This document shows positions 46,545 to 58,265 of a stretch of DNA of 64,000 bases, one piece after another. The stretch covers positions 33,071,739 through 33,135,738 of the forward strand of contig OZ029918.1 of NCBI GenBank assembly GCA_964023275.1, given 5' to 3'. The position numbers were made by a program, and so were the translations under genes. The notes under the pieces were generated by a model. It searched no databases, had not been told where the DNA came from, and saw only the letters and a program-made list of their open reading frames with translations. Origin of the DNA: Norana najaformis (taxonomy: Eukaryota; Annelida; Clitellata; Crassiclitellata; Hormogastridae). Numbering within the stretch: position 1 is the first letter of the stretch; every line of letters starts with the position of its first letter.

Positions 46545-46870
46545 GTGTATGCATGTATGTATGTACTTTTGTGATGCACTAAACATGTGCTATATTAAGT
46601 GTCCTGATGCATACATACATACATGGATATATACAACATACATACATTCATAAATTCATTCATACATACATACATTCATACCTACATATATGTACATGCA
46701 TACATACATACATACATTCATACATACATATATACATGCATACATACATACATACATACATAAATACATATGTACATATATAGGTACATGCACACATTCA
46801 TACATACAGTCATACATACATTCATACATACATACATACATACAATTATGCATACACGTATGTATCTATG
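46545..46870. repeat. (ATAC)n/(ATTC)n array
   Basis: About 300 bp of catacatacattcatac units. Confidence 0.95.
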
Positions 46871-46999
46871 TATTCCTCAGTGTATGTATGTCTGCATTCC
46901 TGATAGGACAAACATTCGGACGGACAGACACACAGACGAACAGACGCATGAATGTATTTAAATGCGAATGCATGAACGTACGTCAGTAGGTCCATCTGG

Positions 47000-47550
47000 A
47001 CATTTATACAGCGCCTTTAAGCGCCTCTCAATCCATTATAGCCATAAACAAGTTCCGCTGCCATCATAATAGTCACGCATGAAGTAAGCGCCACAAGCAC
47101 CTGTTCCTCCCCTTCACTGCTGTCAATAAACGCCTCCAACTACAGTATAAAGCAGATGAAGACGCAGGAGGATGTGAGGTCCGCTGAGCCCCGCAGCGGA
47201 CGAGTGCCATCTTCCTCGTATCAATGACTCACTTCTTTAAAGCGTCTGCCAGCAGACACTTGCCTCTGATGAGCTGTTTATTTTGTTCCGATGATATCAA
47301 GGAGACAGCAGGGAGAGCGGTAAAGAACCTGCCAGCGAAACATCAGATCGATTGACCCAAGTGCAGACGCAGACGAATAGACAAGACCTGCAATGATCGC
47401 AATGTACTCTAGACGGTGTTGCAGCCCAGACGAAGCTATTTCGAGAAGACTGAACTGAATTCACGTGTGATTCATAAGAATACAGCCTTGGACTTTTGAA
47501 ATTATGATCTAATCCAATCTAATAACTTCTACAGTATGTCACAATGCACA
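47000..47550. other. no gene recognised
   Basis: Begins with an acatttatacagcgcctttaa element copy. A minus-strand ATG frame near 47190 is short and unsupported. Confidence 0.45.
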
Positions 47551-47551
47551 C

Positions 47552-47690
47552 AGCACGGTAGCCGATTGGTTAGAGCGCTCAGCTTGTAACGCGGAGAGCA
47601 GGGTTTGAGTTTCCCCTTGGACGGTTGCTGTGTAAGGACCTTGAGCAAGTCCTTCGCTCACAATTGCTCAGCGCTTCAGATTCAGATTCA
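47552..47690 (+). mobile_element. tRNA-derived SINE (V-SINE-like)
   Basis: gattggttagagcgctcagc (box A), gagcagggtttgagtttccc (box B region), then gtaaggaccttgagcaagtc, as in the copy at 16928-17112. An (AAT)n tail-like run follows at 47719-47771. Confidence 0.75.
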
Positions 47691-47715
47691 CTAACCTTGC
47701 GGACGTAATAAATGC

Positions 47716-47716
<1 letters not shown>

Positions 47717-47772
<56 letters not shown>
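47717..47772. repeat. (AAT)n
   Basis: About 53 bp of pure AAT. Confidence 0.97.
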
Positions 47773-48234
47773 TTGGTGTCTCTTCAAGTGAAACAGCAGT
47801 AAAAAACCATAATCCAACGGTGAAGAAGCCCAGTTGAAAGCCTTGTAGGGTGGGTGAACCAGAAGAAAAACTACGGCGGATGATGAAGTTGAAACAGACA
47901 AGTCTCAAGTGTAAACAACATTATGGAATTAGACAAGCTACAGATGCATACCTATATTATATTGGCATGAGAATATATTATTTAAATAGATTATCTGAAC
48001 TAAAGCATCAAATATTAACTAAACGGACATGATAACCGCTGTTTTGCTATAACCGCAGGAAACAGCCAAATCTTATCAACGAAGACAAGCAATGCAACAC
48101 TCAATACATCCTTGGAGAATCTATAGTTAGGCCACAAACTGACAGTATTTAGTAAAATTAATAAGATACCATAAAGAATAGATAAAATCAAGCCATAAAT
48201 TATAATTGTAGGTTATTCTTTAGTAAAATTCCAG

Positions 48235-48540
48235 ACCTAGACGAGGCAAGACCGAATAGAACCACTTGCGATCAGATAAGACCGGATATGTAGACCGGAT
48301 AAGACCTTATATATGACCAGATAAGAAAAGAGTAGACCAGATAAGACTAGATAAGATCTAACAGAACCAGCTAAGACTAGATAAGACTGGAAAGGACAAG
48401 ATAAGACTTTATAGGACCAGATAAGAAGAGATAAGAAAATATAAGACTAGATAAGACCTAACAGGACCAGCTAAGACCAGATAAGACCGGAAAGAACCAG
48501 GTAAGACGAGCTAAGACCAAACAGGATCTATATTGCAAAA
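48235..48540. repeat. degenerate gataagacca minisatellite
   Basis: About 25 units of the kind ccagataagactag, ccagctaaga and gataagacctaacagga, with a 10-15 bp period. Confidence 0.9.
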
Positions 48541-48584
48541 TCCTACTGACTGATGATGGAAGAGCATTTATCGGCGAATGCTTT

Positions 48585-48790
48585 GCTCGACTCTATCTCT
48601 CCCTATCTCTTTATCCCTCTCTCTCTCCCTCTGGCTTTCTCTCTATTCCCCTCTCTTCTTTTTTAATCTCTCTCCTTCACTTTCTTACTGTCTTTAAATA
48701 TATCTCTTTCTCTCTTTGTCTGTGTCTGTCCGTCCGTCCGTCCTTACGTCTGTCTGTCTGTCTGTCTGTCTATCTGTCTGTCTCACTCAC
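48585..48790. repeat. (CT)n/(CTGT)n pyrimidine-rich repeat
   Basis: ctctctccctct and gtctgtctgtctgtctatc units over 200 bp. Confidence 0.9.
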
Positions 48791-49576
48791 AATACGAGCT
48801 GTGACTAAAAAAGAGGAGGATAGGTCTGTTTGCTTGTATTACGGATATCATATAAGGTTTGTTCACAGAACGGCTATAGCACATCCAACGATGCAAAGAC
48901 TGGCAGACAAGGATGCCGATAGGATGACGCCGCACCTGACAGGGCATACGGGCAGCTAGGCAGGCAGGCAGATAGGCGGGCAGGCAGGAAGGCAGGTGGG
49001 CAGGCAGTGGAGGAGGATACTATCTCTGAGCCAAGGAATTTCTTCTGTCTTCGCCGGCTGAACCTTACCACCCAACCGACCGACAAGTTGTGTGCTGAAG
49101 AGGAAGATTTGCTGGCGGCCACTGGATTCTAGCGATTTGTTTTGGTTGGGCGGCCGAGTAATCTTCTGGGAGGCGTTTATGGGACAGCAAGCTGTATTTA
49201 AAGAATATATTTGCTCAGTCTTAGCCTCCAATTCAAGCCATGAATGTCGGTGTATATATCGAATGTATACAGGCATATCGGAGTACATATCAAAGTACAT
49301 ATCGAAGTATATGTATATATGTTTCTAAATATGTGTGGATATATGGTGCAAGTAGATATGTAACTTGATAAGGTGGAGGTTCATCAAAGTATACATTTAT
49401 CTATCGATATTTGCCTCTGCACATTTAAATGGCTCCTTTTTCAAAAAGCCTTCCAAGAGCACTGCTATGAAACAACGGATCTTCAATTAAAATATTATTA
49501 GTGTGACATATGCACTTCATTGGCAACTTCTCAACAGCTCTGCTATGAAACTACAGGACTTCATTGGGAAACACTA
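48791..49576. other. no gene recognised
   Basis: A (GGCA)n patch at 48953-49010 and TA/TG patches near 49300. Open frames follow these repeats. Confidence 0.5.
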
Positions 49577-49802
49577 TTAATCGTAATCGTAACCCGCAAT
49601 TTTTGAAGCGCTACTTAAAAGCTAAGCGCAGGGCACCAGATTATTCACGAGCGTTGCGTCAAGTCCGTGGGGTTGTCCAAAGATGTAATGTCAAGAACCA
49701 ATCGGGTTGCCAGAAGACCAGAGAGAGAAGGGGGAAAGGAGCTGTTAGGGTGGGTTGTGTTTAAGCTGAGAGAAATGGGAAGACTGATCAGGGTGGGATT
49801 TC
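49577..49802 (-). mobile_element. LINE 3' end, subfamily B2
   Basis: taatcgtaatcgtaacccgc, gaagcgctacttaaaagc, agaccagagagagaaggggg, gaagactgatcagggtggga. Confidence 0.78.
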
Positions 49803-50314
49803 TTGAAAAGGTTTTGTTGTTGCTATGCTCCACTGGCCGATTCGGGGATGATTAGATAATAATAAATATGATAGGGAAAATGATATACAATACGCCTGCT
49901 AAATGAGTCCACTCCTTCCTATTAAGCATAGATCCGCCCCCGTATTCATGCGTTACTCATTAAACTGTGAACATTCTAGTACATCAGTAACGTCTAGCAT
50001 GACTCACGGTGTCTTACGCAGAAGTGGATCTTGTTGAGATGATTGCGTATGCTTAAGTGTACGTGTGTGTGTGTATGATTTTGCGTCTGTGTTTACTTAT
50101 GTCAGTGTCTTTGGACGTTTAAGTTTGTGTGTATGTCTGTGTGTTTATGCTCATGCTTATGTGCTTGGGCATACAGGCAGGCGGTAGGTTATTGTGCAGC
50201 GGCAGTTATGGCAGACTTAACTGTTAACAACTCACATGTTAGATTTTTAGCATCTGATTCAAATCAAAACAGGCAAACTTCGAATAAATGGACTTAATCT
50301 CGCTCGACATTAAT

Positions 50315-50570
50315 CTGCTTTAGTTTTAGCAACTGGTTTCATTCTTAGCAACTGTTTTTTATCTTTAAAACGTTTCAAACTTAGCATCTTGCTTCAATCT
50401 TCGCAACCGGTTTCAAGCTTAACAACTGGCTTCAATCTTAAGAACTAATTTTTATCGTAACAAAGTTTCTAACTTAGCAACTTGCTTCAATCTTTGCAAA
50501 GGTTTCAGTTGTGGCAGTTGCTTTCAACCTTAGCTGCTGGTTTCAATTTTAGCAACTTGAAACCAGCGAC
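50315..50570. repeat. ~22-bp minisatellite (cttagcaactggtttcaatc)
   Basis: About ten diverged units of ttagcaactggtttcaatct. Confidence 0.8.
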
Positions 50571-50639
50571 AACTGCCTTCAACTGTTAAACTTACTTTTT
50601 TGTTCATATTTTATTTGACAGTTAGAGAACAATTTCTGT

Positions 50640-51140
50640 ACCTGCACTCAAAACTTAAGAATGTAGTCTATCTTACATTACCTTGCCTTGCATTAGCTTA
50701 CCTTACTTATCTTGCCTGTCTTTACCTTACTTAACGTATTTCCATTCGCATTGTGGCCACGTTACTTGTGTTCTGTTACCTGACATTGCAAGTGAATGTT
50801 CAGCACCGACATGAAAAGGTACCCGCGGGCGGCGCGCCTTTGAAGAATTCATCTTCCTGTTCTGGGAAGTCATAGAATTAGCGAGTTGAATAATTTTCGG
50901 TTGCGACAGAAAGAAAACAATTCGAATAAACCTGATACGGTTTATAGGGGCGCCTTCGGTCAGTGCTTCAAGTAGACGTTGCTGGCCTTCTCTTTGTAAC
51001 TGTGCTATCGATGTATCTACAACGGCGCTCACATTTCAATGCCTTAGTGATGTACCCGAAAGGCGCTAGATAAATAGCCAGGTGCGCACACTTACTGTAC
51101 ATACGTTCATTAGTACATACAGACATACAATCGTTCATAC
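50640..51140. other. no gene confirmed
   Basis: A (TTACCTTGCC)-like patch at 50670-50735 and a minus-strand open frame (51032-50727) that was considered as an upstream exon of the fusion gene and not accepted. Confidence 0.4.
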
Positions 51141-51214
51141 ATTCATACATACGTACATAGGTATATACTTACATACAAACATACATACACATATACATAC
51201 ATACATACATTGAG

Positions 51215-51412
51215 CACTTATAAATAAGCTGGTACCAGTGACTTGGCTTTCTTTGGGCGCTGTAGAAATCTCGAGTTTACGATTACGATTACATACATAC
51301 ATACATACATGCATACATACATGCATATCTACATACATACTTATTATATACATGCATACATACACACATACATACATGTACATACTTACATACATACATA
51401 CATAAATACATT
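51215..51412. repeat. partial LINE 3' end (B) followed by (ATAC)n
   Basis: ataagctggtaccagtgact to gattacgattac (51222-51292, plus sense), then ATAC units to 51412. Confidence 0.8.
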
Positions 51413-51579
51413 TCCGGTATGCTACTTTAATGGCCACTAGAAAAGCTAATGTAAAAGAAAGCGCTCCATGCACTCGATGCCAAAGGTTTCCATGGAAGGC
51501 AAAATGTAAACGTTGCTATGTACCGGCGACTGCCCTCTTCTGCCAAGAGAATTAGCATAAACAACGTCGTTACAGAGGC

Positions 51580-51662
51580 ACCAACAGCCACTGGTTAAAG
51601 TGTAGGACTTATGAGTCATAAGTTCGCGTGAGTTCGACCCATGCATCTGGTAGACTAAATGG
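51580..51662 (+). other. tRNA-like degenerate sequence
   Basis: caccaacagccactggttaa...gcgtgagttcgacccatgc..tctggta resembles the tRNA-Leu genes of this window in its ends and box B, but the stems are broken. Probably an old tRNA pseudogene or SINE head. Confidence 0.35.
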
Positions 51663-51710
51663 GAAGCTATCGAAACGAATGTCTTAGAAGCCAGGGTGTA
51701 ATTCGTAGGC

Positions 51711-51930
51711 ATAATCGTAATGGTAAACTCGAAATTTCTAAAGTGCTATGTACTTAAAAGCTAAGTGCGGGGCACCAGCTTATTCACGAGCGCTGCGTCA
51801 AGTCAGTGGGGGTGTCCAAAGATGCCATGTCAAGAACAAGTCATGTTGCCAGGAGACCAGAGAGAGGAGATAGGAGGCCAGGGTGGGTTGTGTTTAAGCT
51901 GAGAAAAAGGGAAGACTGATCGGGGTGTAA
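51711..51930 (-). mobile_element. LINE 3' end, subfamily B2
   Basis: cataatcgtaatggtaaac to gaagactgatcggggtg; about 85% like the 49577-49802 copy. Confidence 0.78.
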
Positions 51931-52156
51931 AGAGTGTTGTTTTATGCTTATAGTTTCGCTCATAAAAATGATAAGCCTCTTCTCCCTATGGAAAAACCAG
52001 GACACCCGATCAAAAGTCCCCGTCGGTTTGGCCCGACTTCGTTATGAGTTTTACTAAGGAAAGTTTTAGCAGTGAGTCTTTAAAAACGCCTAAGCGCGAA
52101 GTTTCACGCATATAGGTCCACCATAAAAGCCACACTGTTGCGATTGTGTTAGTGTA

Positions 52157-52239
52157 ACCAGGATGGCCGAGTGGTTAAGGCGTTGGACTTAAGATCCAAT
52201 GGACATATGTCCGCGTGGGTTCAAACCCCACTTCTGGTA
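52157..52239 (+). tRNA. tRNA-Leu (anticodon UAA)
   Basis: 83 nt with acceptor stem ACCAGGA/TTCTGGT, D arm GGCCGAGTGGTTAAGGC, anticodon stem-loop TTGGA-CTTAAGA-TCCAA, a long class II variable arm (TGGACATATGTCCG) and T arm GTGGGTTCAAACCCCAC. A T run follows within 10 nt. The T loop has TTCAAAC, where the other copies have TTCGAAC. Confidence 0.95.
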
Positions 52240-52418
52240 GACTGCTTTTTACACTACATGAAGACAGCCCTCTTAAAGCAACCTGCATAAGGATCGTTAT
52301 TTGATGCAAGTTAAACTTCGACATCAACGAATTCTAGCAGACATAAGATTTAAATTAACATTGCATACTACTCATATTCATCAGGTAATGCCTAGCGTTT
52401 TTACATTGCTTCTGTTTA

Positions 52419-52501
52419 AACAGGATGATCAAGTGACTAAGGCGTTGGATTTGATATCCAGTGGATATGATATCGTGTGGGTTCGAATCCCACTCTTGGT
52501 A
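52419..52501 (+). pseudogene. tRNA-Leu-like pseudogene
   Basis: Same length and layout as the gene 180 bp upstream, but acceptor stem pairs are broken (AACAGGA/TCTTGGT), the D arm is altered (gatcaagtgactaagg) and the loop reads TTTGATA, so the anticodon would be UGA. The T arm is intact. Confidence 0.75.
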
Positions 52502-52560
52502 AGGTCCTTTGCAGCATACCGCGGGTTAGCTGTGCTAAGGGTGAGCTTTATCTACTGAGC

Positions 52561-52718
52561 TGACTGTCTGACTGCCTGACTCCTGGATCTTGACCTGGAA
52601 CCGAACCCTTTTGCCTATCTATTTTGTTTTGACTGAGCGCCTGTGAATAAGCTGGTTCCCGCGACTTGGCTTGCGTTGTGCGCTATAGAAATCTAGAGAT
52701 TACGATTACGATTACGAT
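52561..52718 (+). mobile_element. LINE 3' end (family B)
   Basis: tgactcctggatcttgacct to attacgattacgattacg. Confidence 0.78.
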
Positions 52719-53002
52719 AATCTAACAGTATTCTGAGAATATCGTAACCCCAGCCTGAGAAAGAGACACTGACGACATAGAGATATTAATAAGACAGACA
52801 GTGAAAGAAATGGAAATATGATCGTGACCCCTTATACTATCTGAAATAAATCTAGACCAACAGACAGTTTCATATGCTGGCTCTCCCATCACAAGGCGAG
52901 AAAGAAGAAATGGAGAAGAAATGCAGACACTTATGCTCATGACACGTTTTAGTGTCCAAGATTTTTTTCATTCTCACGACGTGTATAACTTTTTCAGTTC
53001 CT

Positions 53003-53665
53003 ATCGTAATCGTAACCTCGAGATTTCTACAGAGCCCAACGAAAGCTAAGCCGCGGGAACAAGCTTATTCACAGGCGCTCAGACAAACCAAAAATCGATA
53101 GGCAAAAGGGTTCGGTTCCACGTCAAGATCCAGGAGTCAGGCAGTCAGACAGTCAGACGGCTACGGTGGATGCTGTTTGAAATTGAAGCGAGAAGAGAGA
53201 TAAGGGGAAGAGGAAGAATCAAGATAAGATTTTTGGAAAAGAAATGTTTTCAGTCTTGAGTGAAAGACCAGCGCAGAAACTGAAAGAGGTGAAGCGTTGG
53301 TGAGTTCGTATGATGGATCAGATAATTGTGGTAATTCTGGCATGAATTTATTCCAGAGGGGTAGGGCAGCTATGGCTATGGAGCGATTTCCAAATGTTAA
53401 GGATGAGGTGAAGGGATGGCAAAGAAGTGTTAGGACAGAAGAGGATCGGGTTGAACGGAGTGGTTGGATTGTAAAGAACTGACGAAAATAGGAGGGTTGG
53501 GAGGTTTGAAATGTGTTGTAGGTAAGGGATAGGACATTGTACTCTATTCATTCGGGCATTATAAGCCAGTTAAGTGATTTGAGAACAGGCGTTATGTGAT
53601 GAAGTTTGAGAGTTTTGGTGACAGCGCGAGTAAGAGCATTCTGGATAGCTTGAAGGCTGTTTAGT
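53003..53665 (-). mobile_element. CR1-like LINE 3' end joining RT C-terminus to the family B tail
   Basis: Minus strand: LQAIQNALTRAVTKTLKLHH-ITPVLKSLNWL (53660-53560), a weakly conserved middle, then VFHSRLKTFLFQKSYLDSSS (frame 53343-53161), then the family B module ending in GATTAC repeats at 53003. This copy shows that the short B copies are LINE 3' ends. Confidence 0.82.
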
Positions 53666-54160
53666 ACGATTTAATATAATAATTATGATTAATATAACTA
53701 TAATAAATTATAAATAAATCTATAATAAATAAATTTATAATAACTCTATGATTTAATATAAAAAGTTTCCCTGGAATTGTGTATGATCCGTTTGGTTATT
53801 TTAGATTTCCAGTTTACCCTAGATCTAATCGATATGGGAAAGGACAACTGAAAAAGTGAAATGGGGCACACACCGTACTACACCCTGTGTGCCACTAAAC
53901 GAATTTCCTCTGGTCAGCTCACACTCATCTAATGAAAACTGCTCCATTCTATCAAGAACTGAATCTCAGACCGAGTGATTGGCACCGACCACACTCACCA
54001 CTGAATGGCCTTACTGGCTCCAGTTATAGGCAGGAAAGCAATATCCCTCTTGATTTCTAAGGCCATCGGTACATCAGCACCGCAAGCCTTGGCTCCTATT
54101 TAATGTTCGTGCTATCACGAAGACGTTCAGCCCAGTTGCTAAGGTTTCTGTAAGGGCTAC
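53666..54160. other. no feature recognised
   Basis: An AT-rich patch of ataataaattataa type lies at 53670-53760. Otherwise ordinary sequence. Confidence 0.5.
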
Positions 54161-54164
54161 TAAG

Positions 54165-54515
54165 GGAAAGACAGACCGACAGACAGACAGAAAAGCAGAC
54201 AAACAGACAAAGACAGACAGACAGAGAAAGAGAGAAGTAGAGGAATAGCGAAAGAAAGAAAAGAAGAAACTATTAATATGCTGGAAGAAAACGAGAGGAG
54301 ACAGATAGAAGCTGAGAGAAAGAGAGAGGGAATGAGTGAGTGAGAGAGGGAATGAGTGAGGGAGAGAGTGTGAATGAGAGAGAGCGTGAGAGAGGGAATG
54401 AGAGAGTGTGAGTGAGAGAGAGAGCGTGATAGAGGGAATGAGTGAGAGAGAGAGTGTGTGAGTGAGAGAGAGCGTGAAAGAGGGAGTGACTGAGAGAGTG
54501 TGTGAGTGAGAGACG
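54165..54515. repeat. (GACA)n and GAGAGAGTGAGT minisatellite
   Basis: GACAGACA units then about 200 bp of gagagagggaatgagtgagt units with a roughly 30-40 bp higher-order period. Confidence 0.92.
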
Positions 54516-54829
54516 CGGCTAAGACCAAGACAAGAGCGAAAACAGATCCAAAGAGAAACTGAGCTGATATGTGCTAAGATACGATGAGGTGTAGCATCGT
54601 GTAACTCTGTGTGATGCTGTATCGTGTTACATCATGCGATGTAACACGATTCGATGTCGTAACCTATAAAGTGTGTAACGCGATTTAAAAAGTTAGCGGA
54701 CATTTATACAGCGCCTTTAAGAAGCCTTTCAAAGGCGTTAATTGCAACACACAATGGAAGTGTTTCGGCAAACGGGGGCGCGATATCCAGTGCCTCAAAT
54801 GTTCCAATATACAAAACCAGATTCACTCA

Positions 54830-55625
54830 CCGTTCGCATCAGGTGCCGGACCCTCCAGAACTGGACCATCTACCATTTCCGGTTCGCCATTTTCCTCGAT
54901 GACGCAGTCGTCGGTGCAAGCGACACCGTTGCAGCGCATGCGCGGTTTGTTCGTCCCGTTTCCGACGGGTTTTCCGTGGGCGTCCTTGAGCGGCCGGAGG
55001 GCAGGGGGATCGAGCGACGAGGGAACCTCCAGAAGGTTCGACGACTCCCCCGATTTCGAGGTGGATGATGACGCGACGGGGGACAAGGCGGCGGAGGTGG
55101 CATACTGCGGGTTCCTGTTGCCCATCATCGTACGGCAAGGGGACGGGGAGCGACGTCCCCCACGGGCACATCCGAACCCCTTGGGGAATCGCGACCTACC
55201 CCCGGAAGTGACGACGATCGTTCGGAGGGGGAAGGACGTCTTGTCAGCGAGAGGGGTAATCCCCGAAGCGGCTTTGACGAGGAGATGCACAGTCAGGCTG
55301 CTGAGGAGAGGAATCTCACAACGGGGATGCGGCAGCAACCACCATCTTAATAACACAGAAACGACTGCCCCATATACAAAGGTATTGACCGACTCCGAGG
55401 CGTCTACATCTATCCATCCTCCCAGGTAGCGGCCCGTGGCCCGGCTATATTCATCAGCGGCAGGTACGGAGGCTGGTGCGGTGCGCGCGCAGGTTCAGGC
55501 GTTAAATGCTTCGCAATCTCATCCTGCTTCAGTGGCTGCTGATGCAGGCGCTGGCCAGGAAGACGGGTACCAAAGCAACCGTTGCAGCAGCAGCAGCAGC
55601 AGCCATGTGCGCCTATGGGCATTCC
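54830..55625. promoter_or_regulatory. CpG-rich promoter-like block
   Basis: CG dinucleotides are dense from the donor at 54830 to a (CAG)n run at 55580-55605, in contrast to the AT-rich surroundings. It covers the candidate first exon and would hold its promoter and 5' UTR. A purely compositional argument. Confidence 0.5.
54831..55128 (-). CDS. first coding exon of an unknown gene
   Basis: ATGATGGGCAAC at 55128 opens 99 codons plus one base and ends at a strong GTGAGT donor (54830-54825), phase 1. The product starts MMGNRNPQYATSAALSPVAS, is Ser/Pro-rich and probably disordered, then CNGVACTDDCVIEENGEPEM and ends GPAPDAN. Third positions are GC-rich. The surrounding 800 bp are rich in CpG, as at an animal promoter. 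No family is recognised and no downstream exon was found. It lies 28 kb upstream of the fusion gene on the same strand; phases do not join directly (1 against 0), so at least one more exon would be needed if it belonged there. Confidence 0.6.
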
Positions 55626-56635
55626 GCAATGGCCGACTATTACGGGAAACAGGACAACTGCACTAGACCCAGTGTAGTGTACAATGCAATGCTACATTAC
55701 TTTACAATACAATGTAATCATGGGCGCCCGCGAATAGGGTTAGATGGGGCACTTGCCCCTCCTGGAATTCATTTGTGAACATTTGTGGTCATCATCATGT
55801 CATGATAAGGGGTCTTAATTTTTGTTTTGCACCCTACAGCATAAATCCCTGAAGGCGCCCATGAATGCGATAATACACAAGTGAAGTGTAGTGATGTCCC
55901 TTACGATTGTTCAGATAAAGTAGGATCCAAGCCTGATTCTATTTAGGGTCATCGTAGCCTACAAGCCTGAAAAAGGTTAAACAAAAAGTAATGAAAAAGT
56001 TGGGAAATTAATAAAGCTGATAGAAGCGGAAAACTGGAAGCAGTTTAGAAATGAGAAACTAGAATGGGCTTTTAAAGCAAGAAACAACGCAAAGGTAATA
56101 AAAATGGTTAAGTTGGGAAAAAGTTATTAAAACACGGAAAGCACTAAAAAATCAGTATATAAAACTAGGAAATTAAACAAGTAAAAAACAGATTTCTTCT
56201 GCTCTGACCTTTGACCTTTGAACCTTAGAACGTTGACCTTGTCAAGGCCTGGATTTCTTATTGAGGTTAGAGTTGCAGTTTTCGTTAGGTTTAGCTCATG
56301 TTCAAAGTTTAAGAGTTGGTTACGGTTAGACGTGTATTGGGGTTCGGTTTAGTTTAAGGGTTACGAACTGATTTGGGATTCGGGTCAATTTTAGAGGCAT
56401 ACATTAGGGCGAAGGTCAGTTAAATGTTACAGTTACGTAAGGGATAAGTTTCGGGGGTGTTTATGGCTTAAGCATAGGTTAAAACTAAGTTTAGAAAAAT
56501 TTGTACTGGATATGCTTACGATTAAGTTTATGGTTATGCTTGGCGTAAGAGACTTGGTTTAATCTTTCTCGGTCTGGTTATACGACGTTTGGTATCGTTA
56601 TTAAGGTTAGTATAATGTTTATAATGTATGAATTC
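55626..56635. other. no feature recognised
   Basis: A run rich in ggttagg/gttaag motifs lies at 56260-56620 (degenerate). No open frame of note. Confidence 0.5.
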
Positions 56636-56639
56636 TGTG

Positions 56640-56895
56640 TGGGTGTTTATTTATTTAAGCATGACATTGCATGTGTGTATGTATGTATGTCTGTGTGTAT
56701 GCATATATGTATGCATGTACCTATGTACGTACGTACGTATATATGATTAAATGTATGTAAGCCCATGTATGTATGAATGAATAAATTAATGTAAATATGT
56801 ATGAATGTATGGCTCTACGTATATAAATGTATGTAGGTATGTATGTATATACATGTGTGTGTATGTACATACGCATGTATATATGTGTGTAGGGC
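56640..56895. repeat. (ATGT)n degenerate array
   Basis: tatgtatgtatg and gtatgaatgtatg units. Confidence 0.93.
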
Positions 56896-57354
56896 AATTC
56901 ATATACCGCCATAATATATGTTTGTAAGTTTATATGCATATATGTATGCAGAAGAACAAAGGCGCTGTGTATACATACATGTTGACGCAACGCCATCTCT
57001 TATCACACCGAGTGCGGTTTACCGCCTCTCCCTTCAACAGGCCGGGGGAAGGAGAGTAGAGGAGGGAGGGAAGAGGAGTGGCAGATATGTAAACAACGCG
57101 CTACTATGTAGCTGTTGAAAGCTGGAATAACGAAGAGACGAAGAGATGCCAGCGGCTCTCGACGATAAACGCTGCCATGTTTCACCCCGTGTCTGCAGCC
57201 ACCCCAGTCTACCCCATCGCCGTCGTCCCTCGCCTTACAAGTGTGGAGGGAGGGCTGGGGAAGAGACGGAATGGATGGATTGGTGGAGGACAATTAGGGA
57301 GAGGGTGAGGTTGAGAAGGATTAATGGTGTATTGGTTGCAATGATGCTAGGCAC

Positions 57355-57620
57355 TTGATTGATGGATGGATGGATGGATGGATGGGTGGATGGATGGATG
57401 GATGGATGGATGGATGGATGGATGGGTGAGTGGATGGGTGGGTGGATGGATGGATGGGTGGGTGAGTGGGTGGGTGGATGGGTGGGTGGATGGATGGATG
57501 GTTGGATAGATTGGTGGGTGGATGGGTGAATGGATGGATGGGTGGGTGGGTGGATTGGTGGATGGTGGATGGATGGATGGGTGGATGGATGGATGGTTGG
57601 ATTGATTGGTGGGTGGATGG
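57355..57620. repeat. (GGAT/GGGT)n minisatellite
   Basis: gatggatggatgg and gtgggtggatgg units over 260 bp. Confidence 0.96.
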
Positions 57621-57779
57621 ATGTGGATATAATTATAATGTAAATGTATACCCTGAAATCCGCAAAAGCCAGGCTGTTTGATCAGTTTCGATGCCAAGTT
57701 AGAATCCGGGAGGTTAAGCCGGGAGACAGCATCGTGCTGCTGTGGAAATCGTTGGTGATAGTGGTCATTATATGGTGCT

Positions 57780-58265
57780 GCATGGATGGATGGATGGATG
57801 GTTGAATGTGTGGGTGGGTGGATTGGTGGGTACATGGATGGGTGGATGGGTGGACGGAATGGTGGGTACATGGATGGGTGGACGGAATGGAGGGTACATG
57901 GATGGGTGGACGGAATAGTGGGTACATGGATGGGTAGACGAAATGGTGGGTACATGGATGGGTGGATGGATTGGTGGGTACATGGATGGGTGGGTGGATT
58001 AGTTGGTACATGGATGGGTGGATGGGTGGGCGGATTGGTGGGTACATGAATTGGTGGATGGATTGGTGGTACATGGATGGATGGGTGGATTGGTGGGTAC
58101 ATGGACGGGTGGGTGGATTAGTGGGTACATGGATGGGTGGATGGACGGGTGGATTAGTTGATATATGGATGGGTGGGTGGATTCGTGAGTATATGGATGG
58201 GTAGGTGGTTGAGTAGATGGATGGGTAGGATGGATGGATGGATGGACGGACTGAAGGACGGATGG
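57780..58265. repeat. ~30-bp minisatellite (gtgggtacatggatgggtgg)
   Basis: About fifteen units containing ggtgggtacatggatgggtg with GGAT-type filler. Long frames on both strands come from this repeat. Confidence 0.95.

Noticed and set aside
50727-51032. Minus-strand frame with QLQREGQQRLLEALTEGAP as a missing N-terminal exon of the fusion gene
   Set aside because: There is a faint likeness to the coral N-terminus (GQEELEKRIKDEHTP), but no donor in the needed phase 0 and only weak acceptors; the distance is 24 kb.
54899-55429. 176-codon plus-strand frame
   Set aside because: It is antisense to the better supported minus-strand exon with ATG and GTGAGT.
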